From Tardiphaga sp. (GTDB lineage Bacteria > Pseudomonadota > Alphaproteobacteria > Rhizobiales > Xanthobacteraceae), in assembly GCA_014377915.1 (NCBI GenBank), contig JACMOT010000312.1, forward strand, positions 1 through 15,024: a stretch of DNA of 15,024 bases. The letters are read 5' to 3'. Positions 1 through 6,369 of this stretch are shown piece by piece. The position numbers and the translations under genes were made by a program. A model generated the notes under the pieces. The model was not told the origin of the DNA. It saw nothing but the letters and a program-made list of their open reading frames with translations, and did not search any database. Position 1 is the stretch's first letter. Each line of letters begins with the position of its first letter.

Positions 1-495
1 GTCGGCGATGTCACCATCGCTGATGTAATGTTTGGTGCCGTTGAGCACCCATTCGTCGCCGTCACGCTGCGCCGTCGTGCTGATCGAGGCCGCGTCGGAG
101 CCGGCCCCGGGCTCGGTGATCGCCATGGCGCAGATCTTGTCGCCCTTTACCGTCGGCAGCAGATAGTTTTCGATCTGATCGCCCTTGCAGGCCATCAGCA
201 TCGGATAGACCTGTCCGAACACCCGACGGATCAGGGCGTCCGAGGTCTTGCCCAGCTCTTCCTCGACCAGGCAGTGCTCGACGCAGGACAGTCCGCCGCC
301 GCCGACCTCGGACGGCATGTTCATCGCATACAGACCGAGCGACTGTGCCTTCGCCTTGGTGACGCGCAACGCTTCCGGCGGCACCGTCGCCAGCCGCTCC
401 ACCTGTTCCTCCAGCGGCTGCACTTCGGTCTCGACGAAGCGGCGGACGGTATCGACCAGCAGGCGGGTGTCATCGGGCAGTGAAAAATCGATCAT
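1..495 (-). CDS. Acyl-CoA dehydrogenase, N-terminal part (runs off the window)
   Basis: FAD-dependent acyl-CoA dehydrogenase, which introduces a trans-2 double bond into an acyl-CoA and passes electrons to electron-transfer flavoprotein. Only the first 165 residues are inside the window; the family is usually 380-400 residues, so the C-terminal half lies beyond base 1. The frame is open throughout. Residues 1-120 are the helical N-terminal domain (starting MIDFSLPDDTRLLVDTVRRF). At about 123-137 is the family signature AMAITEPGAGSDAAS, the flavin and substrate contact strand, followed by DGDEWVLNGTKHYISDGDIAD of the beta domain (residues 145-165). The ATG at 495 is preceded by GGAAAAG about 5 bases upstream. 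It lies 40 bp downstream of the CoA-transferase stop on the same strand, so the two are probably co-transcribed. The family is certain; the substrate is unknown. Confidence 0.93.
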   Translation of the reverse strand, partial: MIDFSLPDDTRLLVDTVRRFVETEVQPLEEQVERLATVPPEALRVTKAKAQSLGLYAMNMPSEVGGGGLSCVEHCLVEEELGKTSDALIRRVFGQVYPMLMACKGDQIENYLLPTVKGDKICAMAITEPGAGSDAASISTTAQRDGDEWVLNGTKHYISDGDIAD

Positions 496-535
496 GCATC
501 TTTTCCAGTTCGCGGGCTGATCGCAGCGGAGGCGG

Positions 536-1753
536 TCATCGCAGCGCGCCGACGGCCTTGGCGGCGATCAGCGCCTCGATTTCGGCGGCGTCATATCCGG
601 CCTCGGCCAGCACTTCGCGGGTCTGCGCGCCCAGTTGCTGCGGCATCAGCCGGATCTCGACGGACTCGCCATTGTAGCGGGCGGGATGCATGACCAAGGT
701 CACCGGCGCGCCCTGGGCGCTGTCGACGGTCCTGAACGTGCCGAGATGCTGGATCTGCGGATCGGCCTGCACATCCGCGTAATCCTGCACCGGCGCGTGC
801 CAGATGCGGCCGGCTTCCAGCATCGGCAGCCATTCCGCGGTGGTGTGCTGGCGCAGCCGCTCGGTGACGAGTTTTGTAATGTCCTCGCGCCGCGAAAAGC
901 TTTCGTTGTCGCCAAACGCCTCGAGTTCGACGATCTTCATGGCGGCGGCCAGCGCGCTCGGCGATGCCATCGAGATCGCGATGTGACCATCGGCCGTGGC
1001 GTGAACGCCGTAGGGGCCGGCGCTGCACCAGGTGGCGATGCCCGCCGGCGCGCGCGACGTCGGCGACGGCGCGCCGTTCAGCCAGGCGGGGAAGGGTTCG
1101 GTCTGCAGGTCGATCGCCGCCTCCAGCAGATTGACTTCCACCAGCCGGCCCTCGCCGGTCCTGGCCTTGGCAAACAGGGCGGCGAGAATGGCCATCGCAT
1201 ACAGCGACGCGGCATGCTGGTCGACGATCACGGCGCCGACTGCGGTCGGCGGGCCGTCGGCGCGGCCGGTGCGCATCGCCAGGCCGGACATCGCCTGCAG
1301 CAGCAGGTCCTGTCCCGGCCGATCCCTGTAGGGGCCGCTGGTGCCGAAGCCGGTGGCCACCGCATAGATCAGGCCGGGATTGATCGCCTTGAGGTCCTCG
1401 TAGCCGAGGCCGAGTTTGGCCATCGTGCCCGGGCGAAAATTTTCCATCACCACATCGGCGGTCGCGGCGAGCCGCTTCACCGCGGCGACGCCGTCCGGAT
1501 GCTTGAGGTCGACGGCCAGGCTGCGCTTGTTGCGCCCGGTGCCGAGGTGGTTGACGCTTTGCCCGGCGACAAACTGGTCGGCGACGGCCCAGTTGCGCTG
1601 GAACGCGCCTTCGATCGACTCGATGGCAATCACGTCGGCGCCGAGATCGCCCAGCGTCTGCGCCGCCAGCGGTCCGGCGAGATAATGGTTGAAGCTCAGG
1701 ATTTTGACGCCGCGCAGCAGGTCCATCGAGACACCGTCCATGGCCGCAGCCAT
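536..1753 (-). CDS. Class III (CaiB/BaiF-type) CoA-transferase
   Basis: Family III CoA-transferase of 405 residues, the usual length. Members move CoA between carboxylic acids through an aspartyl-CoA thioester. Visible hallmarks are LLRGVKILSF at the start (residues 12-21), LGDLGADVIAIE (34-45), the NKRSLAVDLKHPDG segment (75-88), the block ADVVMENFRPGTMAKLGLGYEDL (99-121), and AVGAVIVDQHAAS (171-183). D178 in that last block aligns by context with the catalytic aspartate of formyl-CoA transferases. The ATG at 1753 has AAGG about 6 bases upstream; in-frame ATGs at codons 5 and 10 have weaker upstream sequences but cannot be excluded. It is the first gene of a minus-strand pair with an acyl-CoA dehydrogenase and is divergent from a LysR gene. 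The pair suggests activation and oxidation of an organic acid; which acid is not evident. Confidence 0.95.
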   Translation of the reverse strand: MAAAMDGVSMDLLRGVKILSFNHYLAGPLAAQTLGDLGADVIAIESIEGAFQRNWAVADQFVAGQSVNHLGTGRNKRSLAVDLKHPDGVAAVKRLAATADVVMENFRPGTMAKLGLGYEDLKAINPGLIYAVATGFGTSGPYRDRPGQDLLLQAMSGLAMRTGRADGPPTAVGAVIVDQHAASLYAMAILAALFAKARTGEGRLVEVNLLEAAIDLQTEPFPAWLNGAPSPTSRAPAGIATWCSAGPYGVHATADGHIAISMASPSALAAAMKIVELEAFGDNESFSRREDITKLVTERLRQHTTAEWLPMLEAGRIWHAPVQDYADVQADPQIQHLGTFRTVDSAQGAPVTLVMHPARYNGESVEIRLMPQQLGAQTREVLAEAGYDAAEIEALIAAKAVGALR

Positions 1754-1788
1754 GCCCGCCTTCTAGGCAGACTTTCGATTGGCACGAC

Positions 1789-1800
1789 GTTTGATCAAAC
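1789..1800. promoter_or_regulatory. 12-bp perfect palindrome in the CoA-transferase/LysR spacer
   Basis: GTTTGATCAAAC is its own reverse complement. It lies 36 bp upstream of the CoA-transferase start and 120 bp upstream of the LysR start, in an AT-rich stretch unlike the flanking genes. It could be an operator or overlap the promoter of the CoA-transferase operon. Function is inferred from position only. Confidence 0.4.
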
Positions 1801-1831
1801 TAGCGGCGGTATCCCGGCGAGCAATATCCGG

Positions 1832-1846
1832 TTCAATTATTTTGAA
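1832..1846. promoter_or_regulatory. Candidate LysR-type binding site 1 (T-N11-A dyad)
   Basis: TTCAATTATTTTGAA has 5-bp perfect inverted arms around 5 bp. Within it, T1833 and A1845 are 11 bases apart, the T-N11-A form known for LysR-type regulators. It lies 74-88 bp upstream of the LysR ATG in the divergent spacer, a usual place for autoregulation and control of the divergent operon. Confidence 0.5.
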
Positions 1847-1854
1847 GGACAAGT

Positions 1855-1873
1855 TGATAACCAAAATCTATCA
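1855..1873. promoter_or_regulatory. Candidate LysR-type binding site 2 (T-N11-A dyad)
   Basis: TGATA, 9 bases, TATCA: a perfect 5-bp inverted repeat in which T1858 and A1870 are 11 bases apart. Its centre is 25 bp from the centre of the first dyad, about 2.4 helical turns, so both could be contacted by one LysR tetramer (recognition and activation half-sites). Function is inferred. Confidence 0.45.
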
Positions 1874-1919
1874 TCTGCGGGCGACCACGGCGTTTTCGGC
1901 AGATGGCAGGATCAAGCTC

Positions 1920-2822
1920 ATGAATCTCCGACAGCTCGAAATCCTGCGCGCCGTCATGCGGGCGCGATCGACGGTCGGGGCGGCGCGGGATCTCGGCATG
2001 TCGCAGCCGGCCATCAGCAACGCCATCAAGAACGCCGAGTCGGCGCTGGGTTTCCTGCTGTTCGATCGCGTCAACAAGCGGCTGGTCCCGACCCAGGAAG
2101 CGCAGATCCTGCTCAAGGAGGCCGAGCCGCTATTCCTGATGCAGGATCTGATCAGCCAGACCGCGGCGCATCTGCGCACCGGCCGCAAGGGCCGGATGCG
2201 GATCGTCGCCACCTCCGAATTGTCGGAATCGCTATTGCCGCAGGTGGTAGCCCGGTTCAGCCGGGATCATGCGGGCGTCGAGATTTCGCTGGAGACGGTG
2301 CGGCTCGACAGCCTGCTGGAATATGTCGAGGTCGGCATCGTCGACGTCGGCTTCGCGATGGAGCCGCATCCGCGCCACACGCTGACTTACCTGCCGCTGG
2401 CGCAGCTCGACATGGTCTGTGCCTGTCACGCGGACAGTCCGCTGGCGCAACTGAGCTTCGTCACCCCGACCGATCTGCGCGACACGCCACTGATCAATGC
2501 CGGCAACAGCAGCCGGATCAGCCATCTGGTGCGCGAAGCGTTCCGACGCAGCGCCGTCGACTATGCGCCTGCGATCGACGTGCGCTTCATGAACGTTGCC
2601 GGCTATTTCGTCGAAGAAGGTCTGGGCGTGACCATCATGGACCAACTGACGGCGTCGTCGAAGCGCTACGGCCGCCTCACGACGGTCCCGTTCAAGCCGC
2701 ACACCCAGATCACGGTATCCGCCATCGTGCCCGCCGGACGCATGCAGCAGCGCCTGACCCAGGCGCTGATCCGGCACGCGCGCGAGGAAATCGCCGCCCG
2801 GCTCGCCGCGCCGGCAATCTGA
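1920..2822 (+). CDS. LysR-type transcriptional regulator (divergent from CoA-transferase operon)
   Basis: LysR-type regulator of 300 residues, the usual length. The N-terminal winged helix-turn-helix is at about residues 3-60 (MNLRQLEILRAVMRARSTVG, then AARDLGMSQPAISNAIKNAE and the wing LGFLLFDRVNKRLVPTQEA). The co-inducer-binding domain follows from about residue 90 (GRMRIVATSELSESLLPQVVARF). The frame is open upstream to an ATG at 1779, which would add 47 residues, but the ATG at 1920 is chosen because it gives the canonical LysR N-terminus and has GGCAGGA about 8 bases upstream; the longer form would also bury the dyads in coding sequence. The N-terminus resembles OccR/NocR-like members. 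Its divergent position suggests control of the CoA-transferase and dehydrogenase genes in response to their substrate (inference). Confidence 0.95.
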   Translation: MNLRQLEILRAVMRARSTVGAARDLGMSQPAISNAIKNAESALGFLLFDRVNKRLVPTQEAQILLKEAEPLFLMQDLISQTAAHLRTGRKGRMRIVATSELSESLLPQVVARFSRDHAGVEISLETVRLDSLLEYVEVGIVDVGFAMEPHPRHTLTYLPLAQLDMVCACHADSPLAQLSFVTPTDLRDTPLINAGNSSRISHLVREAFRRSAVDYAPAIDVRFMNVAGYFVEEGLGVTIMDQLTASSKRYGRLTTVPFKPHTQITVSAIVPAGRMQQRLTQALIRHAREEIAARLAAPAI

Positions 2823-2824
2823 CG

Positions 2825-2839
2825 GCCGCGGCGCGCGGC
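2825..2839. terminator. Short GC hairpin between convergent genes
   Basis: GCCGCG, 3-base loop, CGCGGC sits in the 27-bp gap between the LysR stop and the DUF427 stop. It has no T-tract on either side, so it is a weak candidate for a two-way terminator. Confidence 0.25.
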
Positions 2840-2849
2840 GAACCGCGCA

Positions 2850-3134
2850 TCAGGCCTCGATCTTGACGCCCTTCCAGAACGCCACCTTGCCGGCAATCTC
2901 CTTGGCCGCCGGCTTCGGCTCGGCATAGAACCACGCCGCGTCCCGATTCTGTTCACCGTCGACGCTCAGGCTGTAATAGCCGGCGGTGCCCTTCCAGGGG
3001 CAGGTCGTCTTGTGCGTGCTGGCGGTCAGAAACTCCTGATGGACATCTTCCAGCGGAAAATAATGATTGCCCTCGACCATTGCGGTGCGATTGGACTCGG
3101 CGATGGTCGTTCCATTCCAGACGGCTTTAACCAC
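2850..3134 (-). CDS. DUF427 domain protein
   Basis: Small protein of 94 residues filling one DUF427 domain. Family landmarks run in order: VKAVWNGTTIAES at the start, VEGNHYFP, then the TTCPWKGTAGYYS block, the AAWFYAEPKPAA block and the C-terminal KVAFWKGVKIEA. The conserved Trp, Tyr and Pro residues suggest a small ligand-binding beta fold, but the biochemical role of the family is not settled. I place the start at GTG 3134 because a perfect AAGGAG lies 6 bases upstream of it. The frame extends ten codons to an ATG at 3164, but that start would put the Shine-Dalgarno sequence inside the gene. The gene lies 107 bp downstream of the exonuclease gene on the same strand and may be read with it or alone. 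Confidence 0.88.
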   Translation of the reverse strand: MVKAVWNGTTIAESNRTAMVEGNHYFPLEDVHQEFLTASTHKTTCPWKGTAGYYSLSVDGEQNRDAAWFYAEPKPAAKEIAGKVAFWKGVKIEA

Positions 3135-3147
3135 AGAATACTCCTTG

Positions 3148-3162
3148 GTTCGAATACCGAAC
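3148..3162. promoter_or_regulatory. Small dyad upstream of the DUF427 gene
   Basis: GTTCG, 5 bases, CGAAC: a perfect 5-bp inverted repeat 13 bp upstream of the GTG start and next to the AAGGAG. It may be an operator or a leader hairpin. Short, so chance is possible. Confidence 0.25.
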
Positions 3163-3241
3163 ATATGATGACGAAGCGACGCAAAGGGAAGGCCCCGCCT
3201 GGCGATGGCCGCGGCGGAGCAATCGTCGGAATACGCGGCGA

Positions 3242-3955
3242 TCAGATCATGCTGCGGCGGGCGATTTCTTCATTGGCGGAGAACAGCGCGTCGGAATTCA
3301 TGTCCTTCTGCCGCGTCATCCATTGCAGATAGTCGGTCGGCACGTCCGGCCACTTGCTGCCCTTGTGCTTGCCGAAGGTCATGGTCGGCAGCTTGCCCGG
3401 CTTGGTGGTCCATTCCACCATTTCCTCGGTAGACGCGCTCTGCAGCATGTCGGCGAGCAGATGCGCGGTAACCCAGGCATCCGGGCCGGCGCGGTGCGGC
3501 GGCATGGCGAGCGCGGCGTCGAGCACCAGCCCGCGCCAGTAGCGCAGCACCTGGTTGGAATGACGTGGCGCCTCCGGCCATACCCGCAGCGCCACCTTGT
3601 GGGTGCAGAGCCAGGGCAAGTGGCCGCAGGCGGCATCAGAAATGAAGCGCCGCTCGAACTCGCAATTATGCGCCACCAGCACGTCCGGCGCCGCGTCTTC
3701 GGTGATCACGGCCAGCAGCAATTCGTCGGTGCAGGCCGGCGTGGCGTCGGAAAAGTCCTGTTCGGTGATGTGATGCACGGCCATCGTCTCCGGCGAAATG
3801 CCGTGCAGCGGCCGGAACAGTTGCGCGCGCGGCGCCTCAATCCGGGTCACGCCATCCTCGACCACCACGTCGACGCAGCCGATCTCGATGACTTCCGCGG
3901 GCGGCATCAGGCCGGTGGTTTCGATATCGATGACCCTGAATCGCACCCGTGACAT
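3242..3955 (-). CDS. ExoX-like DEDDh 3'-5' exonuclease
   Basis: Putative 3'-5' exonuclease of 237 residues with an N-terminal RNase T/DnaQ fold. Exo I is VIDIETTG (D10, E12), Exo II is VAHNCEFERRF (residues 94-104) and Exo III is HRAGPDAW (H154, D159), giving the DEDDh pattern. At the Exo II position where DnaQ has HNxxFD, this protein has HNCEFE, so the metal-binding Asp is replaced by Glu at 101. The C-terminal part has TFGKHKGSKWPDVPTDYLQW (residues 193-212), like the C-terminal domain of exodeoxyribonuclease X. Such enzymes trim single-stranded DNA ends in repair. Start choice is uncertain: GAGGAG directly abuts the ATG at 3955, whereas a GTG at 3946 (codon 4) has that GAGGAG at 9-base spacing. 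An open frame continues upstream, but it looks non-coding. Divergent from the DUF2867 gene. Confidence 0.88.
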   Translation of the reverse strand: MSRVRFRVIDIETTGLMPPAEVIEIGCVDVVVEDGVTRIEAPRAQLFRPLHGISPETMAVHHITEQDFSDATPACTDELLLAVITEDAAPDVLVAHNCEFERRFISDAACGHLPWLCTHKVALRVWPEAPRHSNQVLRYWRGLVLDAALAMPPHRAGPDAWVTAHLLADMLQSASTEEMVEWTTKPGKLPTMTFGKHKGSKWPDVPTDYLQWMTRQKDMNSDALFSANEEIARRSMI

Positions 3956-4021
3956 CTCCTCGCGCCGTGATCGCGCGCCCCTTATCGGTGATTCGTCGCG
4001 CTTGATAAACACGGCGCCCAT

Positions 4022-4047
4022 GCCCGCGAAGCCCGGAAAGCGCGGGC
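4022..4047. promoter_or_regulatory. Inverted repeat upstream of the DUF2867 gene
   Basis: GCCCGCG, 12 bases, CGCGGGC is a perfect 7-bp dyad in the 144-bp divergent spacer between the exonuclease and DUF2867 genes. It lies just upstream of the AT-rich CATAATGGTATAAAATG stretch (4057-4073), the best -10-like sequence of the spacer. It may be an operator or a hairpin; no factor can be assigned. Confidence 0.3.
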
Positions 4048-4064
4048 GGCTTACGGCATAATGG

Positions 4065-4070
4065 TATAAA
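4065..4070 (+). promoter_or_regulatory. Possible -10 element for the DUF2867 gene
   Basis: TATAAA within an AT-rich island, 30 bp upstream of the ATG. No convincing TTGACA-like -35 box is seen at 16-18 bp, so this is tentative. Confidence 0.25.
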
Positions 4071-4099
4071 ATGATCGAATAACGCCGCGGGAGGGTTGC

Positions 4100-4573
4100 A
4101 TGACCGTATCCATGATCCAGCCGACGATCGACGCCAACAGCGTGCTCGCCGGCGCGCAATTCATCGATGCTTTCAGCATCACTGTGCCTGATACCGCGCT
4201 CGGTGCCCGCGCCGCCGCCGAGCGCATGTTCGGCCGTTCGCCGCGCTGGGTCCGGCTGCTGATGAGGCTGCGCGACCTCATCGTGGCGCCGTTCGGGCTG
4301 ACGAAATCGACCGCGGCGCGGCAGGCACCGGTCGACCGAATCGGCATGTTTCCAGTGATCAGCGCGACGCCGCGGCGGCTGATCGCCGGCTTCAACGACA
4401 ACCACCTCGATTTCCGGGTGGTGGTCGATGTCGCCGCGGATGATGCCGGTACCCGCGTTACCACGACGACGGTGGTGCTGACGCACAACCTGTTGGGACG
4501 AACCTATCTTGCCGTCATCACGCCGTTTCATCGCCTGGTCGCGCGCACCATGCTGCGCCAGGTCGCCGGCTGA
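4100..4573 (+). CDS. DUF2867 family protein
   Basis: Protein of 157 residues matching the DUF2867 pattern: a leader ending in the IDAFSI stretch, RSPRWVRLLMRLRDLIVAPF (residues 47-66), GMFPVISATPRRLIAGFNDN (82-101), HLDFRVVVDV, then TTTTVVLTHNLLGRTYLAVI and a C-terminal HRLVARTMLRQ. No signal peptide or clear membrane helix is seen. The same domain is found alone or attached to NAD-binding epimerase-like proteins; its activity is not known, so I do not assign one. The ATG at 4100 has GGGAGGG ending 5 bases upstream. Only 42 bp separate its stop from the next plus-strand gene, so the two may share a transcript. Confidence 0.85.
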   Translation: MTVSMIQPTIDANSVLAGAQFIDAFSITVPDTALGARAAAERMFGRSPRWVRLLMRLRDLIVAPFGLTKSTAARQAPVDRIGMFPVISATPRRLIAGFNDNHLDFRVVVDVAADDAGTRVTTTTVVLTHNLLGRTYLAVITPFHRLVARTMLRQVAG

Positions 4574-4601
4574 CAGCGTCGCGGGAACCCGGACGGCCCC
4601 G

Positions 4602-4615
4602 GCCCGTTAGCGGGC
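4602..4615 (+). promoter_or_regulatory. Hairpin directly abutting a start codon
   Basis: GCCCG, loop TTAG, CGGGC: a perfect 5-bp stem whose last base touches the ATG at 4616. No Shine-Dalgarno sequence is visible outside it. Such a stem would sit where the ribosome lands and might lower translation unless coupled to the upstream gene. Alternatively the true start is further downstream. Confidence 0.3.
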
Positions 4616-5113
4616 ATGAGCTTTTCCGAACTGAATCCATCGAGCGACGAATCCCGGGCCGCCCTCGCGCGCGCCTTCGATGCCGCCTGGCAGCCTTTCA
4701 TCGCGCGCGAGGGCGAGGCCGCCGATACCGATGAAAATCGCCGCCGCCTCGCCTTGCGCATTGTCTCATTGGCCAAATCCGGCAAGACCGACGAGGACGC
4801 GCTGGGCGAAGAGGCCCTGATCTATCTACGCGTGCTGTCGGAGGCCGCCCGTCTCGGCCAGCGCCAACGGCAGCCCGCGCCGGCCGGTTCGATGGCGCGT
4901 GCCCACGACGAAGGCGGCCATTCGTTCGGCCCGGAAACGGTGACCGCCATGTCGGTGGCGCTGGATCGCTGCCTTGACGAATTGCCGCTGCAGATTCCGT
5001 CGGAAGCGTTGAAGACGCTCTCGACCAGCATTCTCGACGCCGCCTCACGCGGCGAGCGCGATCCGGAACGGCTGCGCCTGCATGCGCTCGAGACGCTGAA
5101 GGCGCGGACCTAG
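4616..5113 (+). CDS. Hypothetical helical protein
   Basis: Unrecognised protein of 165 residues. It is rich in Ala, Glu, Arg and Leu and predicted by eye to be mainly helical, with no signal peptide, membrane segment or catalytic motif. It has two parts: residues 11-75 (ALARAFDAAWQPF to about EEALIYLRVL) and 103-165 (FGPETVTAMSVALDRCLDEL to the end), joined by a Gln/Pro/Ala-rich linker (about 82-98). I recall similar short proteins in Bradyrhizobium-type genomes but cannot give a function. There is no clear ribosome binding site at the ATG, so start confidence is moderate. Its TAG stop overlaps the CTA stop of the convergent FUSC gene inside one CTAG. Base composition and codon use match its neighbours, which supports real coding. 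Confidence 0.75.
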   Translation: MSFSELNPSSDESRAALARAFDAAWQPFIAREGEAADTDENRRRLALRIVSLAKSGKTDEDALGEEALIYLRVLSEAARLGQRQRQPAPAGSMARAHDEGGHSFGPETVTAMSVALDRCLDELPLQIPSEALKTLSTSILDAASRGERDPERLRLHALETLKART

Positions 5114-6249
5114 TTTTCCGATGGCTCCGGTGCGTCGGGCTTCTCGCCCTTCACCACCGGTGCGGCATCCGCCCATTCCGAGACGCAGCGTTCCAGATCC
5201 TTCAAATTCAGCCGCATCTGCTCCAGCGAAAAACCCAGCGCGAAGAAGCGCTCGGCAACATCACCCGGCAGGCCGCGGGTCAGGCCAGCGCGGCGCAGCG
5301 CGGCAACCTCACCGGCATAGGCCTGCAACGCCACCTGCAGCGGCCAGATCGCCGGCGCGCCGGCGCCGCCCCGCAGCGCGACGGCCATCGCGCGCAGATA
5401 GGCCGCCATCGCCTCGCTGACCCGCGCCAACGGCCCGGCCAGCCGCTTCTGCAATTCCGACGGCAGCGGCACCACGGTGGCGCGTCCGATGATCACCAGA
5501 TCATGGCGCAGCCGCAGCACCGTGCGCAGCAGCGGCCCGGTGTCCGGCCCGTTCGACAGATGGGCGGCGCGCTCGCGCTCGGCTTCCGCGCCGAGGCCAT
5601 TGAGGTTGACCAACGCCGCGCCGATGCCGTCCTGCAATTTATGCAGCGCGTCGTTGTCCCGGCCGCGGGTCAGCGCCGCCAGCAATTCGCCGAGCGCCGC
5701 CGCGATCAGGTCGAGCGCATTCGCCGCGCTGGCGCGAATCTGGCTGTGGGCGCGCGACGGCAGCACCAGGAACGACACCAGCAGCCCGATCACCGCGCCG
5801 ACCGTCACTTCGAGCACCCGGTCGATGGCCGACTCCAGCGGCGTACCGTGATTCATCAGCGGCAGCAGCAGCACGATGATCGCGGTCACCGTCGCGACAT
5901 TGAGGCTGGGATTGATCGCGGCGATGAAGGCCAGGGGCGCCCCCGCCAGCACCAGCACCGCCAGCAGCGCGCCTTCGCCGGAATGCGGGATCAGGATCGC
6001 GACCGCGCCGCCATAGATGGCGCCGCCAATGGTGCCGACCAGGTAGTCCCGCGTGGCCTTGAGCGATCGGCCAACGCTCATCTGGGTGACGATGATCGAG
6101 GTCAGCACCGCCCATAGCGGCAGCTTGAGACCGAGCGCCGTCGCTGTCGCCAGCGCGCTCATCGCTGCCACGGTGACGCGCACGCCGAGCCCGAGTTCGA
6201 CCTTGCGGGACCAGACCATCAAGGCCAGCCGCTTCAGCAATGCTCTCAT
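5110..6249 (-). CDS. FUSC-family inner-membrane protein (aromatic acid exporter-like)
   Basis: Membrane protein of 379 residues with the fusaric acid resistance/aromatic acid exporter architecture. The N-terminal half has about six hydrophobic segments (around residues 22-40, 43-60, 70-88, 93-111, 115-132 and 144-163). Between the second and third lies RSLKATRDYLVGTIGGAIYG and before the last ESAIDRVLEVTVGAVIGL, both typical of the family. Residues 165-350 form a soluble helical cytoplasmic part. Relatives export aromatic carboxylic acids or similar compounds, usually with a membrane-fusion partner; no such partner is next to this gene, so function is inferred by family only. The ATG at 6249 has a modest AGGGGCG upstream. 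It is divergent from the MmgE/PrpD gene across 120 bp and its stop overlaps that of the convergent hypothetical gene. Confidence 0.9.
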   Translation of the reverse strand: MRALLKRLALMVWSRKVELGLGVRVTVAAMSALATATALGLKLPLWAVLTSIIVTQMSVGRSLKATRDYLVGTIGGAIYGGAVAILIPHSGEGALLAVLVLAGAPLAFIAAINPSLNVATVTAIIVLLLPLMNHGTPLESAIDRVLEVTVGAVIGLLVSFLVLPSRAHSQIRASAANALDLIAAALGELLAALTRGRDNDALHKLQDGIGAALVNLNGLGAEAERERAAHLSNGPDTGPLLRTVLRLRHDLVIIGRATVVPLPSELQKRLAGPLARVSEAMAAYLRAMAVALRGGAGAPAIWPLQVALQAYAGEVAALRRAGLTRGLPGDVAERFFALGFSLEQMRLNLKDLERCVSEWADAAPVVKGEKPDAPEPSEN

Positions 6250-6315
6250 TCGCCCCTGTCCAGATCAGTCCCGGGAGGCGCTTCGGCATGGCTGCTGCCC
6301 GCGTCGCCCTGCCGC

Positions 6316-6344
6316 TTGAAACGCCGATTCAGCCCGCTTACGCT
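6316..6344 (+). promoter_or_regulatory. Possible sigma-70-type promoter of the MmgE/PrpD gene
   Basis: TTGAAA at 6316-6321, a 17-bp spacer and TACGCT at 6339-6344, ending 25 bp before the ATG at 6370. The -35 box matches five of six consensus bases, the -10 only three. Tentative. Confidence 0.35.
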
Positions 6345-6369
6345 GTTTCTACAAAAGTGAGGAAACACA

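Noticed and set aside
1779..1919. 47-residue N-terminal extension of the first LysR regulator
   Set aside because: It lies in the AT-rich divergent spacer containing the dyads, and the ATG at 1920 has a ribosome binding site and the canonical LysR N-terminus.
635..2866. 743-codon open frame on the plus strand across the CoA-transferase and LysR genes
   Set aside because: It is antisense to the CoA-transferase and out of frame with LysR. It is Arg/His/Gly/Ala rich, has no family features, and arises from high GC content.
3956..4531. N-terminal extension of the exonuclease frame by about 190 codons
   Set aside because: It overlaps the real DUF2867 gene on the other strand, has an Arg/His-rich composition and lies outside the nuclease domain.
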